Shown here: piece after piece, positions 8,565-17,910 of the stretch
Layout of the letters: each line of letters begins with the position of its first letter
How positions within the stretch are numbered: the stretch's first letter is position 1
DNA from: Pseudomonas parafulva
GTDB taxonomy: Bacteria; Pseudomonadota; Gammaproteobacteria; Pseudomonadales; Pseudomonadaceae
Direction: 5' to 3'
Assembly (NCBI RefSeq): GCF_002021815.1
Contig: NZ_CP019952.1
Location: 62,001-126,000 of the forward strand
DNA length: 64,000 bases
Translations under genes and position numbers: made by a program
Notes under the pieces: model-generated
Seen by the model: only the letters and a program-made list of their open reading frames with translations
Told to the model about the DNA's origin: nothing
The model's database searches: none

Positions 8565-9623
8565 ATGTCATATTCACCTCCTTTGAAGGGCCGCGGCACT
8601 GCGCATAATCCGCATAATCGCTTCGGCCACACCCACTCATCGTATGAGGATGATGGCTGGTACCAAGATGTGCCGATCACGCAAGGGACCGAAGTGCGGA
8701 TCGAGACGGCCAAGACCGTGATCAGCCGCAATACCTCGCCCGACCTGCCCTTCGACCGGTCGATAAACCCTTATCGCGGTTGCGAGCACGGATGCATCTA
8801 TTGCTATGCGCGCCCTTCCCACGCCTATTGGGACCTGTCGCCGGGTCTGGATTTCGAAACCAAGCTGATCGCCAAGACCAATGCGGCCGATGTGCTGGCG
8901 CAGCAGCTGAGCAAACCTGGGTACGTGTGTGCGCCGATCAACCTGGGGGCCAACACCGACCCTTATCAGCCGATAGAACGCGAACACTTGCTGACTCGGC
9001 GTTTGCTGGAGGTGCTGCTGAAGTTTCGACACCCAGTGACCATCGTCACCAAGGGCGCTTTGATTCTGCGTGACCTTGACCTGTTGACCGAAATGGCCAG
9101 CTTGCGCCTTGTGCGCGTGATGATCAGCCATACCACCCTTGATGCTGGCCTTAAGCGTGTGCTGGAGCCCCGTGCCGCTTCGCCTGCTGCGCGCTTGCGG
9201 GCCATACGCCTGCTGCGCGATGCGGGCGTACCCGTGGGCGTGCTGTGTTCGCCGATCATTCCCATGATCAACGACTGTGAACTGGAGCAGTTGCTGGAGT
9301 CGGCGCAAGAGGCCGGGGCGCAAAGCGCGGCCTACATGATGCTTCGCTTACCGCTGGAGGTGGCCCCTCTGTTCGAGCAGTGGTTGCACGATCACTATCC
9401 GCAGCGCGCAGCCCATGTGATGAGCCTGATTCGGCAAAGCCGGGGCGGAGCGCTTTATGACAGCCGCTTCGGTGCTCGTATGCGGGGTGAAGGTGTTTTT
9501 GCCCAGTTGTTGGCGCAGCGTTTCGACAAGACTGTACGCAAGCTGAACTTGGAAGAACGTGAATCTTTACAACTCGATTGCTCATTGTTCAGCCTGCCAG
9601 GCAGGCAGCTGCAATTGCTTTGA
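8565..9623 (+). CDS. PA0069-family radical SAM protein (SplB-like)
   Basis: 352 residues with the radical-SAM cluster motif CEHGCIYCYAR (C73, C77, C80), typical of the Rv2578c/PA0069 family related to spore photoproduct lyase. It should bind a [4Fe-4S] cluster and S-adenosylmethionine; the reaction is not established to my knowledge. The family likeness plus SOS control suggests a DNA-damage-linked reaction (inference). I chose ATG 8565 because an in-frame ATG at 8541 falls inside the LexA box. It ends FSLPGRQLQLL. It is the last core gene before the T4SS island. Confidence 0.9.
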   Translation: MSYSPPLKGRGTAHNPHNRFGHTHSSYEDDGWYQDVPITQGTEVRIETAKTVISRNTSPDLPFDRSINPYRGCEHGCIYCYARPSHAYWDLSPGLDFETKLIAKTNAADVLAQQLSKPGYVCAPINLGANTDPYQPIEREHLLTRRLLEVLLKFRHPVTIVTKGALILRDLDLLTEMASLRLVRVMISHTTLDAGLKRVLEPRAASPAARLRAIRLLRDAGVPVGVLCSPIIPMINDCELEQLLESAQEAGAQSAAYMMLRLPLEVAPLFEQWLHDHYPQRAAHVMSLIRQSRGGALYDSRFGARMRGEGVFAQLLAQRFDKTVRKLNLEERESLQLDCSLFSLPGRQLQLL

Positions 9624-9882
9624 ACCAATTAGCGTATATGTTGTCTTTCGCGAAAATTGATATCTAAATGCCATTATTGGATAGCCCGCGTATATCAACT
9701 CATGACTGACGGCTGTGATGTCTATGAAGTGGGCAACTGTGAACTGGGCCACAAAAAAATGTTTTGGTTAATTGTGAATTGCCTCTCATTTTTTGTGAAA
9801 GACGATCATTCGATGGTAGTGGCGATTAGCTGCCAGCATTACTGGCGCTCATGGTAGAGACCAGCTACGGCGCGGGTTTCAC

Positions 9883-9918
9883 GTAGGAGCGTGTAGCCAA
9901 TTCGAAGAACGCTCGTAC
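9883..9918. repeat. inverted repeat, possible operator or terminator
   Basis: GTAGGAGCGT and ACGCTCGTAC are inverted copies (9 of 10 match) separated by 16 bases. It lies just before the GacA-like site. It could be an operator or the terminator of the radical SAM gene; no T-run follows. Confidence 0.4.
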
Positions 9919-9924
9919 CAATTT

Positions 9925-9942
9925 TGTAGGAAAAGGCTTACA
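9925..9942. promoter_or_regulatory. GacA-like upstream activating sequence
   Basis: TGTAGGAAAAGGCTTACA matches the Pseudomonas GacA box TGTAAG-N6-CTTACA with one mismatch and the exact six-base spacing. A further TGTAAG half-site follows at 9947-9952. It lies about 215 bases before the trbB start. No GGA-rich Rsm-type RNA is visible on either side, so if functional it may act on the T4SS operon directly. This is a pattern match only. Confidence 0.4.
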
Positions 9943-10157
9943 TGCTTGTAAGATATCCACCATTTCGTTAGCAATTATTGCTCGGGTAACCTCCGCGCCA
10001 TTGTGGATCGTCTCACGCAACTTGAAAGCATCTGGTCAGCCTGGGTGGATATTCGAGCGAAGAGCTTTTTGCCCGTTATCAGTAATTGAAGACCTGTAAC
10101 ACGCGCTCGGTTGAATACCGTGTGACAGGGTCAGCGTTTAATTCATGGACGAACAGT

Positions 10158-11114
10158 GTGGATATTGCAGAAACTGCCAGCCTGAAAGATCGCGCCAAGA
10201 AAAAACTTGAACGCGATGCCGGCCCGCTCATTATCGATGCGCTCAACCACCCGCAGACCGTCGAGTTGATGTGTAACGGCGACGGCAAGCTTTGGCTCGA
10301 ACAATTGGGCCAACCGATGAGGCACATTGGCGATCTGCGTCCGGCGCAGGCCGAGTCCATCATCAAGACCGTGGCTGGCTTCCATGGCAAGGAAGTGACC
10401 CGCAGCAAACCGCTGCTCGAAGGCGAATGGCCCCTGGACGGGTCGCGCTTCGCAGGCCAGCTTCCGCCGGTGGTGCGCGCCGCCACGTTTGCGATCCGAA
10501 AAAAGGCGGTCGCCATCTACACCCTGGACCAGTATGTGGAGTCGGCGATCATGACGCCGGCCCAGTGCGATGCCATCAAGCGGGCCATCCGTGATCACCG
10601 CAACATCCTCGTTATCGGTGGTACGGGTACCGGCAAGACCACCTTGGTCAACGCGGTCATCAACGAGATGGTCATCGAATTTCCCAGTGAGCGCGTATTC
10701 ATCATCGAGGACACCGGTGAGATTCAGTGCGCGGCCAAGAACTTCGTGCAGTACCACACCACCGTCGACGTGAGCATGACCCACCTGCTCAAGACCTCCC
10801 TGCGTATGCGCCCTGACCGCATCCTGGTCGGTGAGGTGCGTGGCGAAGAGGCACTCGACCTGATCGATGCCTGGAACACCGGCCACCCTGGCGGCGCCGC
10901 CACGCTGCATGCCAACAGCGCCAGTGAAGGGCTGACCCGTCTCAAATCCCTGGTTTCCCGCAACAAGTCGGCTCCGGCCGACATCGAGCCGCTGATTGGC
11001 GAAGCGGTTCACGTCGTCATCTCCATCGCCAGAACCCCAGAAGGCCGCCGCATCCAGGAAATCCTCGAGGTTTCCGGGTACGAAAACGGCCGTTACATCA
11101 TGCGCAACCTCTAG
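10158..11114 (+). CDS. trbB: TrbB, VirB11-type T4SS ATPase
   Basis: Hexameric cytoplasmic ATPase at the base of the channel, powering pilus assembly and transport. 318 residues from the GTG at 10158; the result aligns with the usual TrbB start ([18 protein letters not shown]). Walker A is GGTGTGKTT (about residues 154-162), an Asp box is seen in [11 protein letters not shown], and [18 protein letters not shown] plus [12 protein letters not shown] form the Walker B and His box of the secretion-ATPase family. All appear intact. First gene of the trb operon. An ATG at 10145 is in another frame, and in-frame codons further up have no Shine-Dalgarno. Confidence 0.92.
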   Translation: MDIAETASLKDRAKKKLERDAGPLIIDALNHPQTVELMCNGDGKLWLEQLGQPMRHIGDLRPAQAESIIKTVAGFHGKEVTRSKPLLEGEWPLDGSRFAGQLPPVVRAATFAIRKKAVAIYTLDQYVESAIMTPAQCDAIKRAIRDHRNILVIGGTGTGKTTLVNAVINEMVIEFPSERVFIIEDTGEIQCAAKNFVQYHTTVDVSMTHLLKTSLRMRPDRILVGEVRGEEALDLIDAWNTGHPGGAATLHANSASEGLTRLKSLVSRNKSAPADIEPLIGEAVHVVISIARTPEGRRIQEILEVSGYENGRYIMRNL

Positions 11115-11127
11115 GAAAACATCGCAC

Positions 11128-11529
11128 ATGCAAGCCAACATTTCTCTGTCCCGCATCAATGCCCAAACGTTTGGCTACCTGGCGCTCTGCCTGTTGATGC
11201 TCTACGTAATGGTCACCCCGGAAAATGCCTTCGCCTCTACCGCCGGTAGCGGCACCCTGCCTTACGAGAGCTGGTTGGAATCTCTGCGCAAATCGGTAAC
11301 CGGCCCAGTTGCCTTCGCCTTGTCGATCATTGGCATCGTGGTAGCGGGCGGCGTATTGATCTTCGGCGGCGACCTGAACGGCTTCTTCCGCACCCTCATT
11401 TTCCTGGTGCTGGTGATGGCCCTGATCGTTGGTGCCAACAACATCATGAGCAGCTTCTTTGGTACTAGCGCAGAGCTGGCGCAATTGCTGCCACTGCCTC
11501 AGCACACCCTGGTACAGGGTCAGGTCTGA
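11128..11529 (+). CDS. trbC: TrbC, T4SS pilin precursor (cyclic pilin type)
   Basis: Precursor of the conjugative-type pilin. 133 residues: a long signal sequence ending NAFA before [13 protein letters not shown], two hydrophobic helices (about residues 60-80 and 88-105) in [19 protein letters not shown] and [18 protein letters not shown], and a C-terminal tail. In RP4, signal peptidase removes the leader and TraF cuts before AEIA, then joins the ends into a ring. Here the matching site reads FFGTS-AELA, so the motif is kept but the joining residue is Ser instead of Gly. ATG 11128 follows an AGGAAAA Shine-Dalgarno 13 bases after trbB. Confidence 0.92.
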   Translation: MQANISLSRINAQTFGYLALCLLMLYVMVTPENAFASTAGSGTLPYESWLESLRKSVTGPVAFALSIIGIVVAGGVLIFGGDLNGFFRTLIFLVLVMALIVGANNIMSSFFGTSAELAQLLPLPQHTLVQGQV

Positions 11530-11532
11530 GCC

Positions 11533-11844
11533 ATGGCACTGCGCACGATTCCCATTCGGCGAGCCGGTAACCGGGACAACCTGTTCATGGGAGGTGACCG
11601 TGAGCTGGTGATGTTCTCCGGCCTGTTGGCCTTCGCGTTGATCTTCAGTGCCCAAGAACTGCGCGCCACGGTAGTCGGGCTAGTGCTGTGGTTCGCTGCG
11701 CTGTTCATTCTGCGGGTGATGGCAAAGGCCGACGCGAAGATGCGCCCGGTATACCTGCGCCATCGACGCTACAAGTCTTATTACCCGGCGCGTAGCACTC
11801 CGTTCAGGGACAACCCTCCAAGTCAGGGAAATCAATACAAATGA
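11533..11844 (+). CDS. trbD: TrbD, VirB3-like inner-membrane protein
   Basis: Small inner-membrane subunit that works with the TrbE ATPase. 103 residues. It opens with LRTIPIRRAGNRDNLFMGGDRELVM, the conserved TrbD/VirB3 head, followed by two transmembrane helices (about residues 28-44 and 46-62) and a basic cytoplasmic tail (RHRRYKSYYPARS). It lies three bases after trbC and overlaps trbE by four bases (ATGA), so it is translated within the operon. Confidence 0.9.
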   Translation: MALRTIPIRRAGNRDNLFMGGDRELVMFSGLLAFALIFSAQELRATVVGLVLWFAALFILRVMAKADAKMRPVYLRHRRYKSYYPARSTPFRDNPPSQGNQYK

Positions 11845-14399
11845 TCGAAGGTATTGCGTATGCCATCGCAGCCCTCGGTGCGTTGCTGGTCCTGCTGCTG
11901 GTCCAGCGTCTCCTGCAGGTCGATGCCGAGCTGAAGCTGAAAAAGCACCGCTCCAAAGATGCCGGGCTGTCGGACTTGCTGAACCATGCCGCGTTGGTCG
12001 ACGACGGCGTGATCGTTGGTAAGAACGGCGCCTTCATGGCAGCGTGGCTGTATCGTGGCGATGATAATGCCAGCAGCACCGACGCCCAGCGCGAGCTGGT
12101 ATCGCTGCGTATCAACCAGGCGCTCGCTGGGCTGGGTAGCGGCTGGATGATCCACGTCGATGCTGTTCGGCGTCCGGCGGTCAATTATTCCAGCAAGGGT
12201 TTTTCGCACTTCCCGGATCGGCTTACTGAAGCGATGGACCAGGAACGTCGCAGCTTCTTCGAATCTCTGGGTTCATTGTATGAAGGCTACTTCGTTCTCA
12301 CATTGACGTTCTTCCCGCCGATGCTGGCGCAACAGAAATTCGTCGAGCTCATGTTCGATGACGACACGCCGCCGCCCGATCACAAGGCGCGCACACGCAA
12401 CCTCATCGAACAATTCAAGCGTGACTGCGTAAGCGTTGAAGGCAGCTTGTCATCAGTGTTGAAGATGACCCGTCTAAAAGCCAATGCGCTGGTCACCGAA
12501 GAAGGTGCACAGATCACGCATGACGACTTGCTCAGCTGGGTACAGTTCTGTGTGACGGGTATCAGTCAGCCTGTGCAACTGCCGAGCAACCCCATGTACT
12601 TGGATGCTGTCATCGGCGGTAAGGAAATGTGGGGGGGTGTTGTGCCGAAGATCGGCCGAAACTTCATCCAGGTCGTAGCCATTGAAGGCTTCCCGCTCGA
12701 ATCCGCACCCGGCATTCTCTCAGCATTGGCCGAACTGCCATGCGAGTACCGTTGGTCCAGCCGTTTTATCTTCATGGATACGCACGAAGCGGTCCAGCAC
12801 CTTGAGAAGTACCGTAAGAAGTGGAAGCAGAAGGTGCGCGGTTTCTTCGACCAGGTGTTCAATACCAACAACGGCAACATCGACCAAGATGCCATGTCGA
12901 TGGTGCAAGATGCCGCTGACGCAATCGCCGAGGTAAACAGCGGGCTGGTCGCTCAAGGCTACTACACCAGCGTCGTTGTTCTGATGGACGAAGATCGGCA
13001 ACAACTGGAAGAGTCGGCGCGTAGCGTTGAGAAAGCCATTGAGCGTCTGGGCTTTGCTGCACGTATCGAAACGATCAATACCTTGGATGCCTATCTGGGC
13101 AGCTTGCCTGGTCACGGCGTGGAAAACGTTCGTCGCCCCTTGATGAACACCCTAAACCTGGCTGACATGCTGCCTACCAGCAGCATCTGGACGGGCAGTG
13201 CCGAGGCGCCTTGCCCGCTTTACCCACCACTGTCGCCAGCACTGATGCACTGTGTGACCAGTGGAGCCACGCCGTTCCGTCTGAACCTGCATGTACGTGA
13301 CCTGGGTCACACCTTCATGTTCGGGCCAACCGGTGCCGGTAAGTCTACACACCTGGCTTTGATCGCCGCGCAGCTGCGTCGCTACCAAGGTATGTCGATC
13401 TTTGCCTTCGACAAAGGCATGTCGATGTATCCGCTGGCAGCCGGTATCCGCGCTGAAAGCGGTGGCCAGTCGGGTCGTCATTTCACGGTTGCGGCCGATG
13501 ACGAGCGTTTGGCCTTCTGCCCGCTGCAGTTTCTGGAGACAAAGGGCGATCGCGCTTGGGCCATGGAGTGGATGGATACGATTCTGGCGCTAAACGGCCT
13601 GGAAACGACTGCTGCTCAGCGTAACGAAATAGGCCACGCGGTGATGAGCATGTACCGCGATGGCTCGCGTACCCTTTCGGAATTCTGCCTGGTCGTCCAG
13701 GACGAGACCGTTCGGGAAACGCTGCGTCAGTACACCGTTGACGGGACCATGGGGCACCTGCTCGACGCCGAGGAAGACGGGTTGGCGCTGTCCGACTTCA
13801 CCGTCTTCGAGATCGAAGAACTGATGAACCTGGGTGACAAGTACGCTCTGCCCGTGCTGCTGTATCTGTTCCGCCGTATCGAACGCGCGCTCAAGGGGCA
13901 GCCGGCGGTGATCATTCTCGACGAAGCCTGGCTGATGCTTGGCCACCCCGCTTTCCGCGAGAAAATCCGCGAGTGGCTCAAGGTATTGCGTAAGGCCAAC
14001 TGCCTGGTACTGATGGCTACTCAGAGCCTGTCGGACGCCGCCAACTCCGGCATTCTCGACGTCATCGTCGAATCGACGGCTACCAAGATCTTCCTCCCTA
14101 ACGTCTACGCACGCGACGAGGAAACCTCGTTGCTGTATCGGCGCATGGGCCTGAACGCCCGGCAGATCGAAATCCTCGCCACCGCCGTGCCTAAGCGTCA
14201 GTACTACTACGTATCGGAAAACGGCCGCCGGCTATATGACCTTGCCTTGGGCCCGCTTGCCCTGGCCTTCGTCGGTGCCTCCGACAAAGAGTCGGTTGCC
14301 GCCATCAAGCGACTGGAAGCCAAGTATGGCGACGGTTGGGTAGACGAATGGCTGGCCGCCCGTGGCCTCAGACTGAATGATTATGGAGTGGCCGCATGA
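11841..14399 (+). CDS. trbE: TrbE, VirB4-type T4SS ATPase
   Basis: The large ATPase of the system, 852 residues, the normal TrbE size. It has an N-terminal hydrophobic segment (GIAYAIAALGALLVLLLVQ), a VirB4 N-terminal domain, and a C-terminal RecA-like domain with Walker A GPTGAGKSTH (about residues 495-504) and Walker B AVIILDEAWLML. ATQSLSDA after it is the typical VirB4 sensor. It energises pilus assembly and substrate movement together with TrbB and TraG. Nothing suggests decay. It overlaps trbD and trbF by four bases each. Confidence 0.95.
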   Translation: MIEGIAYAIAALGALLVLLLVQRLLQVDAELKLKKHRSKDAGLSDLLNHAALVDDGVIVGKNGAFMAAWLYRGDDNASSTDAQRELVSLRINQALAGLGSGWMIHVDAVRRPAVNYSSKGFSHFPDRLTEAMDQERRSFFESLGSLYEGYFVLTLTFFPPMLAQQKFVELMFDDDTPPPDHKARTRNLIEQFKRDCVSVEGSLSSVLKMTRLKANALVTEEGAQITHDDLLSWVQFCVTGISQPVQLPSNPMYLDAVIGGKEMWGGVVPKIGRNFIQVVAIEGFPLESAPGILSALAELPCEYRWSSRFIFMDTHEAVQHLEKYRKKWKQKVRGFFDQVFNTNNGNIDQDAMSMVQDAADAIAEVNSGLVAQGYYTSVVVLMDEDRQQLEESARSVEKAIERLGFAARIETINTLDAYLGSLPGHGVENVRRPLMNTLNLADMLPTSSIWTGSAEAPCPLYPPLSPALMHCVTSGATPFRLNLHVRDLGHTFMFGPTGAGKSTHLALIAAQLRRYQGMSIFAFDKGMSMYPLAAGIRAESGGQSGRHFTVAADDERLAFCPLQFLETKGDRAWAMEWMDTILALNGLETTAAQRNEIGHAVMSMYRDGSRTLSEFCLVVQDETVRETLRQYTVDGTMGHLLDAEEDGLALSDFTVFEIEELMNLGDKYALPVLLYLFRRIERALKGQPAVIILDEAWLMLGHPAFREKIREWLKVLRKANCLVLMATQSLSDAANSGILDVIVESTATKIFLPNVYARDEETSLLYRRMGLNARQIEILATAVPKRQYYYVSENGRRLYDLALGPLALAFVGASDKESVAAIKRLEAKYGDGWVDEWLAARGLRLNDYGVAA

Positions 14400-15154
14400 G
14401 CTTCGCTGAACGCATGAAAGCGATGGTGCGCAAACGCCCCGCTGAACCTTCCGATAGCACCTCGAGAATTCCATCGCCGCAAGGTGCGGTATTGGACAAC
14501 CCTTACCTGACCGCCCGCCGTACCTGGAATGACCATGTCGGCAGCGTCGTGACCTCGCGTCTGATGTGGCAGGTGGTTGCCATCCTGTCGATGATGATTG
14601 CGCTGGCCTGTGTGGGCGGGCTGATTCATATCGGCAGCCAGTCCAAGTTCGTGCCCTACGTGGTCGAAGTGGACAAGCTTGGACAGCCATTGGCGGTAGC
14701 GCCGGCGCAGGTGGCGCAGCCAGTCGATCAGCGCGTTGTGAAATCGCAGGTTGCCAGCTTCATTGCCGATGCGCGCACCGTCACCCCGGATGTGGCGCTA
14801 TTGCGCAAGTCGATTTTCCGCATTTATGCGCTGTTGGGGCAGAACGATCCGGCTACGCAGAAGATGAACGAATGGCTCAACGGCACCAAGGAGTCCAGCC
14901 CCTTCGTGCGCGCTGCCGAGGAAACCGTCAGCGTTGATATCCGCTCGGTCATGCAGCAGACCCCGGAAACATGGCAGGTGGACTGGGAAGAAGTCACTCG
15001 CGATCGACAGGGCCTGGTCAAGAGCAAGGCCAACTGGCGTGCCCTGGTGACCACCTATACCGCCGAACCCACAACTCAAACCAGCGAAGAGCAACTGCGG
15101 ATGAACCCGATCGGGACCTATGTGCGCGACTTCTCCTGGTCTAAGCAACTCTGA
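14396..15154 (+). CDS. trbF: TrbF, VirB8-like assembly factor
   Basis: Bitopic inner-membrane protein that nucleates assembly of the channel. 252 residues: a cytoplasmic head with NPYLTARRTWNDHVGS, one transmembrane helix (about residues 62-82, VVAILSMMIALACVGGLIH), and a periplasmic NTF2-like VirB8 domain starting at SKFVPYVVEVDKLGQP. The NPY...RRTWN motif and the FVPYVVEVD step after the helix are family hallmarks. It overlaps trbE by four bases; trbG follows after 10 bases. Confidence 0.92.
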   Translation: MSFAERMKAMVRKRPAEPSDSTSRIPSPQGAVLDNPYLTARRTWNDHVGSVVTSRLMWQVVAILSMMIALACVGGLIHIGSQSKFVPYVVEVDKLGQPLAVAPAQVAQPVDQRVVKSQVASFIADARTVTPDVALLRKSIFRIYALLGQNDPATQKMNEWLNGTKESSPFVRAAEETVSVDIRSVMQQTPETWQVDWEEVTRDRQGLVKSKANWRALVTTYTAEPTTQTSEEQLRMNPIGTYVRDFSWSKQL

Positions 15155-15164
15155 AGGACCGACC

Positions 15165-16055
15165 ATGAACCGTTATCTTTGCGCTTTGCTCGCCGCCGCA
15201 CTGCCTGCGTTCGTTCAGGCCGCGCCCGGCACCAGTCAGGCCGACCTGTACTTCTCGGACGCCAACCCCACCTTGACCCCGCAGGAAAAGGCCGCCCTGG
15301 CCATTTCCCAGCGTTGGCAGCAGGCCAGTGCCACCGGCATCAAGCCGGTCGACGGTGGGGATGGCACTGCCCGCTTCATCTTCGGTGCCCAGCAGCCGAG
15401 CATCGTCTGCGCCGTGTTGCAGGTGTGCGACATCGCCCTGCAGGCCGGTGAGCAGGTCAACTCGATCAACCTGGGCGACACCGCCCGCTGGACGGTCGAG
15501 CCGGCCATCACCGGTGTTGGCCCGAGCGAAGTGCAGCACCTGATCATCAAGCCCATGGACGTGGGGCTGGAAACGTCGCTGGTGGTTACCACCAACCGCC
15601 GCACCTACCACTTCAAACTCCGCTCGCACCGCACCCAGTACATGCCGCAGGTGGCCTTCACCTATCCGGAAGAGGCGCTGGCGAAGTGGAACATGATCAA
15701 GCAGCGCGAAACCACCGAGCGCAAGCGCGCGACCATCCCCGAAACCGGCGAATACTTGGGTAACCTGAGCTTCGACTACACCGTCGAGGGCGACACTGCC
15801 TGGAAACCCGTGCGGGTCTACAACGATGGCAGCAAGACGATCATCCAGATGCCGCAGACCGTGGCTCAGACCGAGGCCCCGTCGCTGATGGTGGTGCGCA
15901 AGGACGGCGGCTGGTTCCGGGATGACGAAACCGTGATGGTCAACTACCGAGTTCAGGGCGATCGCTACATCGTCGACACTGTTTTTGACAAGGCCATCCT
16001 GATTGCCGGCGTGGGCAAGTCCCAGGACCGCGTAACCATCCAGCGGGGTAAATGA
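15165..16055 (+). CDS. trbG: TrbG, VirB9-like channel protein
   Basis: Periplasmic/outer-membrane core-complex subunit. 296 residues from ATG 15165, which has a Shine-Dalgarno (AAGGA) and gives a clean signal peptide MNRYLCALLAAALPAFVQA. The N-terminal domain carries FIFGAQQPSIVCAVLQVCDIALQ, the VirB9 PSIVCAPLQVCDI-type signature, and the C-terminal domain includes the beta-sandwich that binds the VirB7/TrbH-like lipoprotein (ETVMVNYRVQGDRYIVD). Its stop overlaps the trbH start (ATGA). Confidence 0.92.
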   Translation: MNRYLCALLAAALPAFVQAAPGTSQADLYFSDANPTLTPQEKAALAISQRWQQASATGIKPVDGGDGTARFIFGAQQPSIVCAVLQVCDIALQAGEQVNSINLGDTARWTVEPAITGVGPSEVQHLIIKPMDVGLETSLVVTTNRRTYHFKLRSHRTQYMPQVAFTYPEEALAKWNMIKQRETTERKRATIPETGEYLGNLSFDYTVEGDTAWKPVRVYNDGSKTIIQMPQTVAQTEAPSLMVVRKDGGWFRDDETVMVNYRVQGDRYIVDTVFDKAILIAGVGKSQDRVTIQRGK

Positions 16056-16501
16056 GCATGCGCGTTTGTCTAGCACTGTTCGCCACCTTGTGGCTGGTCG
16101 CCTGCGCCAACGGGCCTTATGGCAACTTCGCCGAGCGCACATCGCCTGCGGTCAACCAGCAGCTGGCGCAGGCCACCGTTCGCCAGTTGGCGGTGGTGCA
16201 CCCGCCGGCCAGCACCCGCTTGCGTTTTGCCCAGGAAACCCGTGATGGCTTCGGCACTGCTCTGTTGAGCACCCTGCGCGCCTCAGGCTATTCCGTGCAG
16301 GAGTTCGACCCCAAGGCGCAGCCAGCGCCTGCTGCCCGCGGTGTGGTACCTGCGCTGCCGCTGAACTACGTGGTCGACACCCCCAAGGACACCCAGCTGC
16401 TGCGGGTGATTCTGCGGGTCGGCCCAGAAACCCTGAGCCGTGCCTATGGCGTGCAGAACGATCGCCTGCTGGCCGCTGGCGCCTGGGTTCGCAAGGAGTG
16501 A
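16052..16501 (+). CDS. trbH: TrbH, T4SS outer-membrane lipoprotein
   Basis: Lipoprotein of the outer-membrane core complex, in the position of RP4 trbH. 149 residues with a signal peptide and lipobox LWLVAC (cysteine at about residue 18). The mature part includes a proline-rich linker (PAPAARGVVPALP) and ends in LRVGPETLSRAYGVQND, as in other TrbH proteins. Likely binds TrbG and TrbI. It begins inside the trbG stop codon and lies six bases before trbI; a second ATG at 16058 is an alternative start. Confidence 0.85.
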   Translation: MSMRVCLALFATLWLVACANGPYGNFAERTSPAVNQQLAQATVRQLAVVHPPASTRLRFAQETRDGFGTALLSTLRASGYSVQEFDPKAQPAPAARGVVPALPLNYVVDTPKDTQLLRVILRVGPETLSRAYGVQNDRLLAAGAWVRKE

Positions 16502-16507
16502 CATGGG

Positions 16508-17893
16508 ATGAGTAAAGCTAACGATGCCATGTCCCCGGACGCCTCCCCCGGCAAGTTGAACCGCAGCAGCGGTGTGCGGCGTGTGAACAACTGGCCGATG
16601 TACATCATCGGCGGTGCCGCTGCCATTTTCCTGTTGATCATGATTCTTGTGGCAGCAGATCGGGCGGACAAGCAACACGACCCCGAGGACAAGAAGGCGG
16701 AGAAGACCGGTAACAGTAGTCTGTTCGCCAATCAGATCAGCGGAATGGATTCGGACGGGATCATCCCCAGCAAGGCCGAGCCACCAGCGGTACCTTCACT
16801 GAGCAATACACCTGTGCAAGAGGCGCCTGAGCGGCTTCAGGTTGTGCGTCCGGACAACCTCGATGCACCGCCCCTGCCCCCGCGTGGCGGGCAGCCGAGT
16901 GCCGACGCTGAGGAAGTGGAGCGCATTCGGCGCATGAAGGCGCAGCAGTTCCAGGAAGCAGTGATGGCCAAGAGTACGGTACGGGTCGACGCGTCTCGCA
17001 GCCCAGGCTCTTCAAGTGCCCCCCAGGACCCGCAGGATGCATTGGCGCGTATCGCAGCTGCACAGCAGCGGCTGACAGAACAGTCGCGCAGCGACCCGAA
17101 CGCAGCGTTCAAAGCACGTTTGGCTGAGATACGTCAGATGCGTAATGAAAACAGCGGAATTGGAGGCCAGGACGACTCACCCTTTCTCGTTAAATCCGAG
17201 AAAAGCTCAGGGAAAAGCCTGAGCCAATTCAACGCCCAAGGTGGTGAAGAGCGCTGGGAACTGGATACCAAACTCGAGGCCCCACGCACTCCTTATACGC
17301 TGCGCGCCGGGTTTGTCGTGCCAGCGGTCCTGATTTCTGGCATCAATTCGGATCTACCTGGCCAGATTACGGGCCAAGTCACGCAGAGTGTCTATGACAC
17401 CCCCACCGGCAAGTATCTGCTGATCCCGCAAGGCTCGCGGTTGGTCGGTTCGTATTCGAGCGATGTGGCCTACGGACAGGCCCGTGTGCTGGTTGCCTGG
17501 CAGCGTATTGTCTTTCCAGATGGCAAGGCGATGGATATCGGTGCAATGCCAAGCGCCGACGGCCTAGGGTATGCCGGCATGTCGGACAAAGTGAACAATC
17601 ATTATGTCCGTGTATTCGGCTCGGCATTCCTGATGTCTGGCGTTGTGGCAGGTATCAGCCTTAGCCAGGACCGCAATACCAACAATGGTTTTGGTGGCGG
17701 CAATCAGCAACAGACCGCCAGCAGTGCGATGAGTGAGGCGCTTGGGCAGCAACTGGGTCAGGTGACCGCCCAGATGATTGCCAAGAACCTGAACATTGCG
17801 CCAACACTGGAGATTCGTCCCGGGTTCCGTTTCAACGTGATGGTGACCAAGGACATGGTGTTCTCCAAGCCTTATCAAGCGTTCGACTACTGA
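16508..17893 (+). CDS. trbI: TrbI, VirB10-like envelope-spanning protein
   Basis: Protein spanning both membranes, thought to sense ATP use and gate the outer-membrane pore. 461 residues: short cytoplasmic head, one transmembrane helix (about residues 31-48, IIGGAAAIFLLIMILVAAD), a proline-rich periplasmic linker (PPLPPRGG), and the conserved TrbI C-terminal beta-barrel domain with YTLRAGFVVPAVLISGINSD and KYLLIPQGSRLVGSY, both diagnostic for the VirB10/TrbI family. The antenna region and C-terminus (IRPGFRFNVMVTKDMVF) are intact. Its last base is shared with a possible trbJ ATG at 17893. Confidence 0.95.
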   Translation: MSKANDAMSPDASPGKLNRSSGVRRVNNWPMYIIGGAAAIFLLIMILVAADRADKQHDPEDKKAEKTGNSSLFANQISGMDSDGIIPSKAEPPAVPSLSNTPVQEAPERLQVVRPDNLDAPPLPPRGGQPSADAEEVERIRRMKAQQFQEAVMAKSTVRVDASRSPGSSSAPQDPQDALARIAAAQQRLTEQSRSDPNAAFKARLAEIRQMRNENSGIGGQDDSPFLVKSEKSSGKSLSQFNAQGGEERWELDTKLEAPRTPYTLRAGFVVPAVLISGINSDLPGQITGQVTQSVYDTPTGKYLLIPQGSRLVGSYSSDVAYGQARVLVAWQRIVFPDGKAMDIGAMPSADGLGYAGMSDKVNNHYVRVFGSAFLMSGVVAGISLSQDRNTNNGFGGGNQQQTASSAMSEALGQQLGQVTAQMIAKNLNIAPTLEIRPGFRFNVMVTKDMVFSKPYQAFDY

Positions 17894-17910
17894 TGAACCC
17901 AGGAGGAAAG

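Larger units (their letters stand above)
9624..10157. other. AT-rich intergenic region, left end of the T4SS island
   Basis: 534 bases without a convincing gene. It is clearly AT-richer than the flanking core DNA, with runs such as AAAAAAA near 9756. A frame of 66 codons at 9657-9857 has a non-standard start, no Shine-Dalgarno and no recognisable motif, so I do not call it. It contains a 10-bp inverted repeat (9883-9918) and a GacA-like box (9925-9952), and should hold the promoter of the trb operon. No integrase, tRNA end or direct repeat marking an att site was found. Confidence 0.6.

Noticed and set aside
9657..9857. 66-codon frame at the left end of the island
   Set aside because: Non-standard start, no Shine-Dalgarno, AT-rich DNA, no recognisable domain.
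10145..10157. ATG at 10145 as trbB start
   Set aside because: It is in a different reading frame from TrbB; the in-frame GTG at 10158 aligns with known TrbB N-termini.
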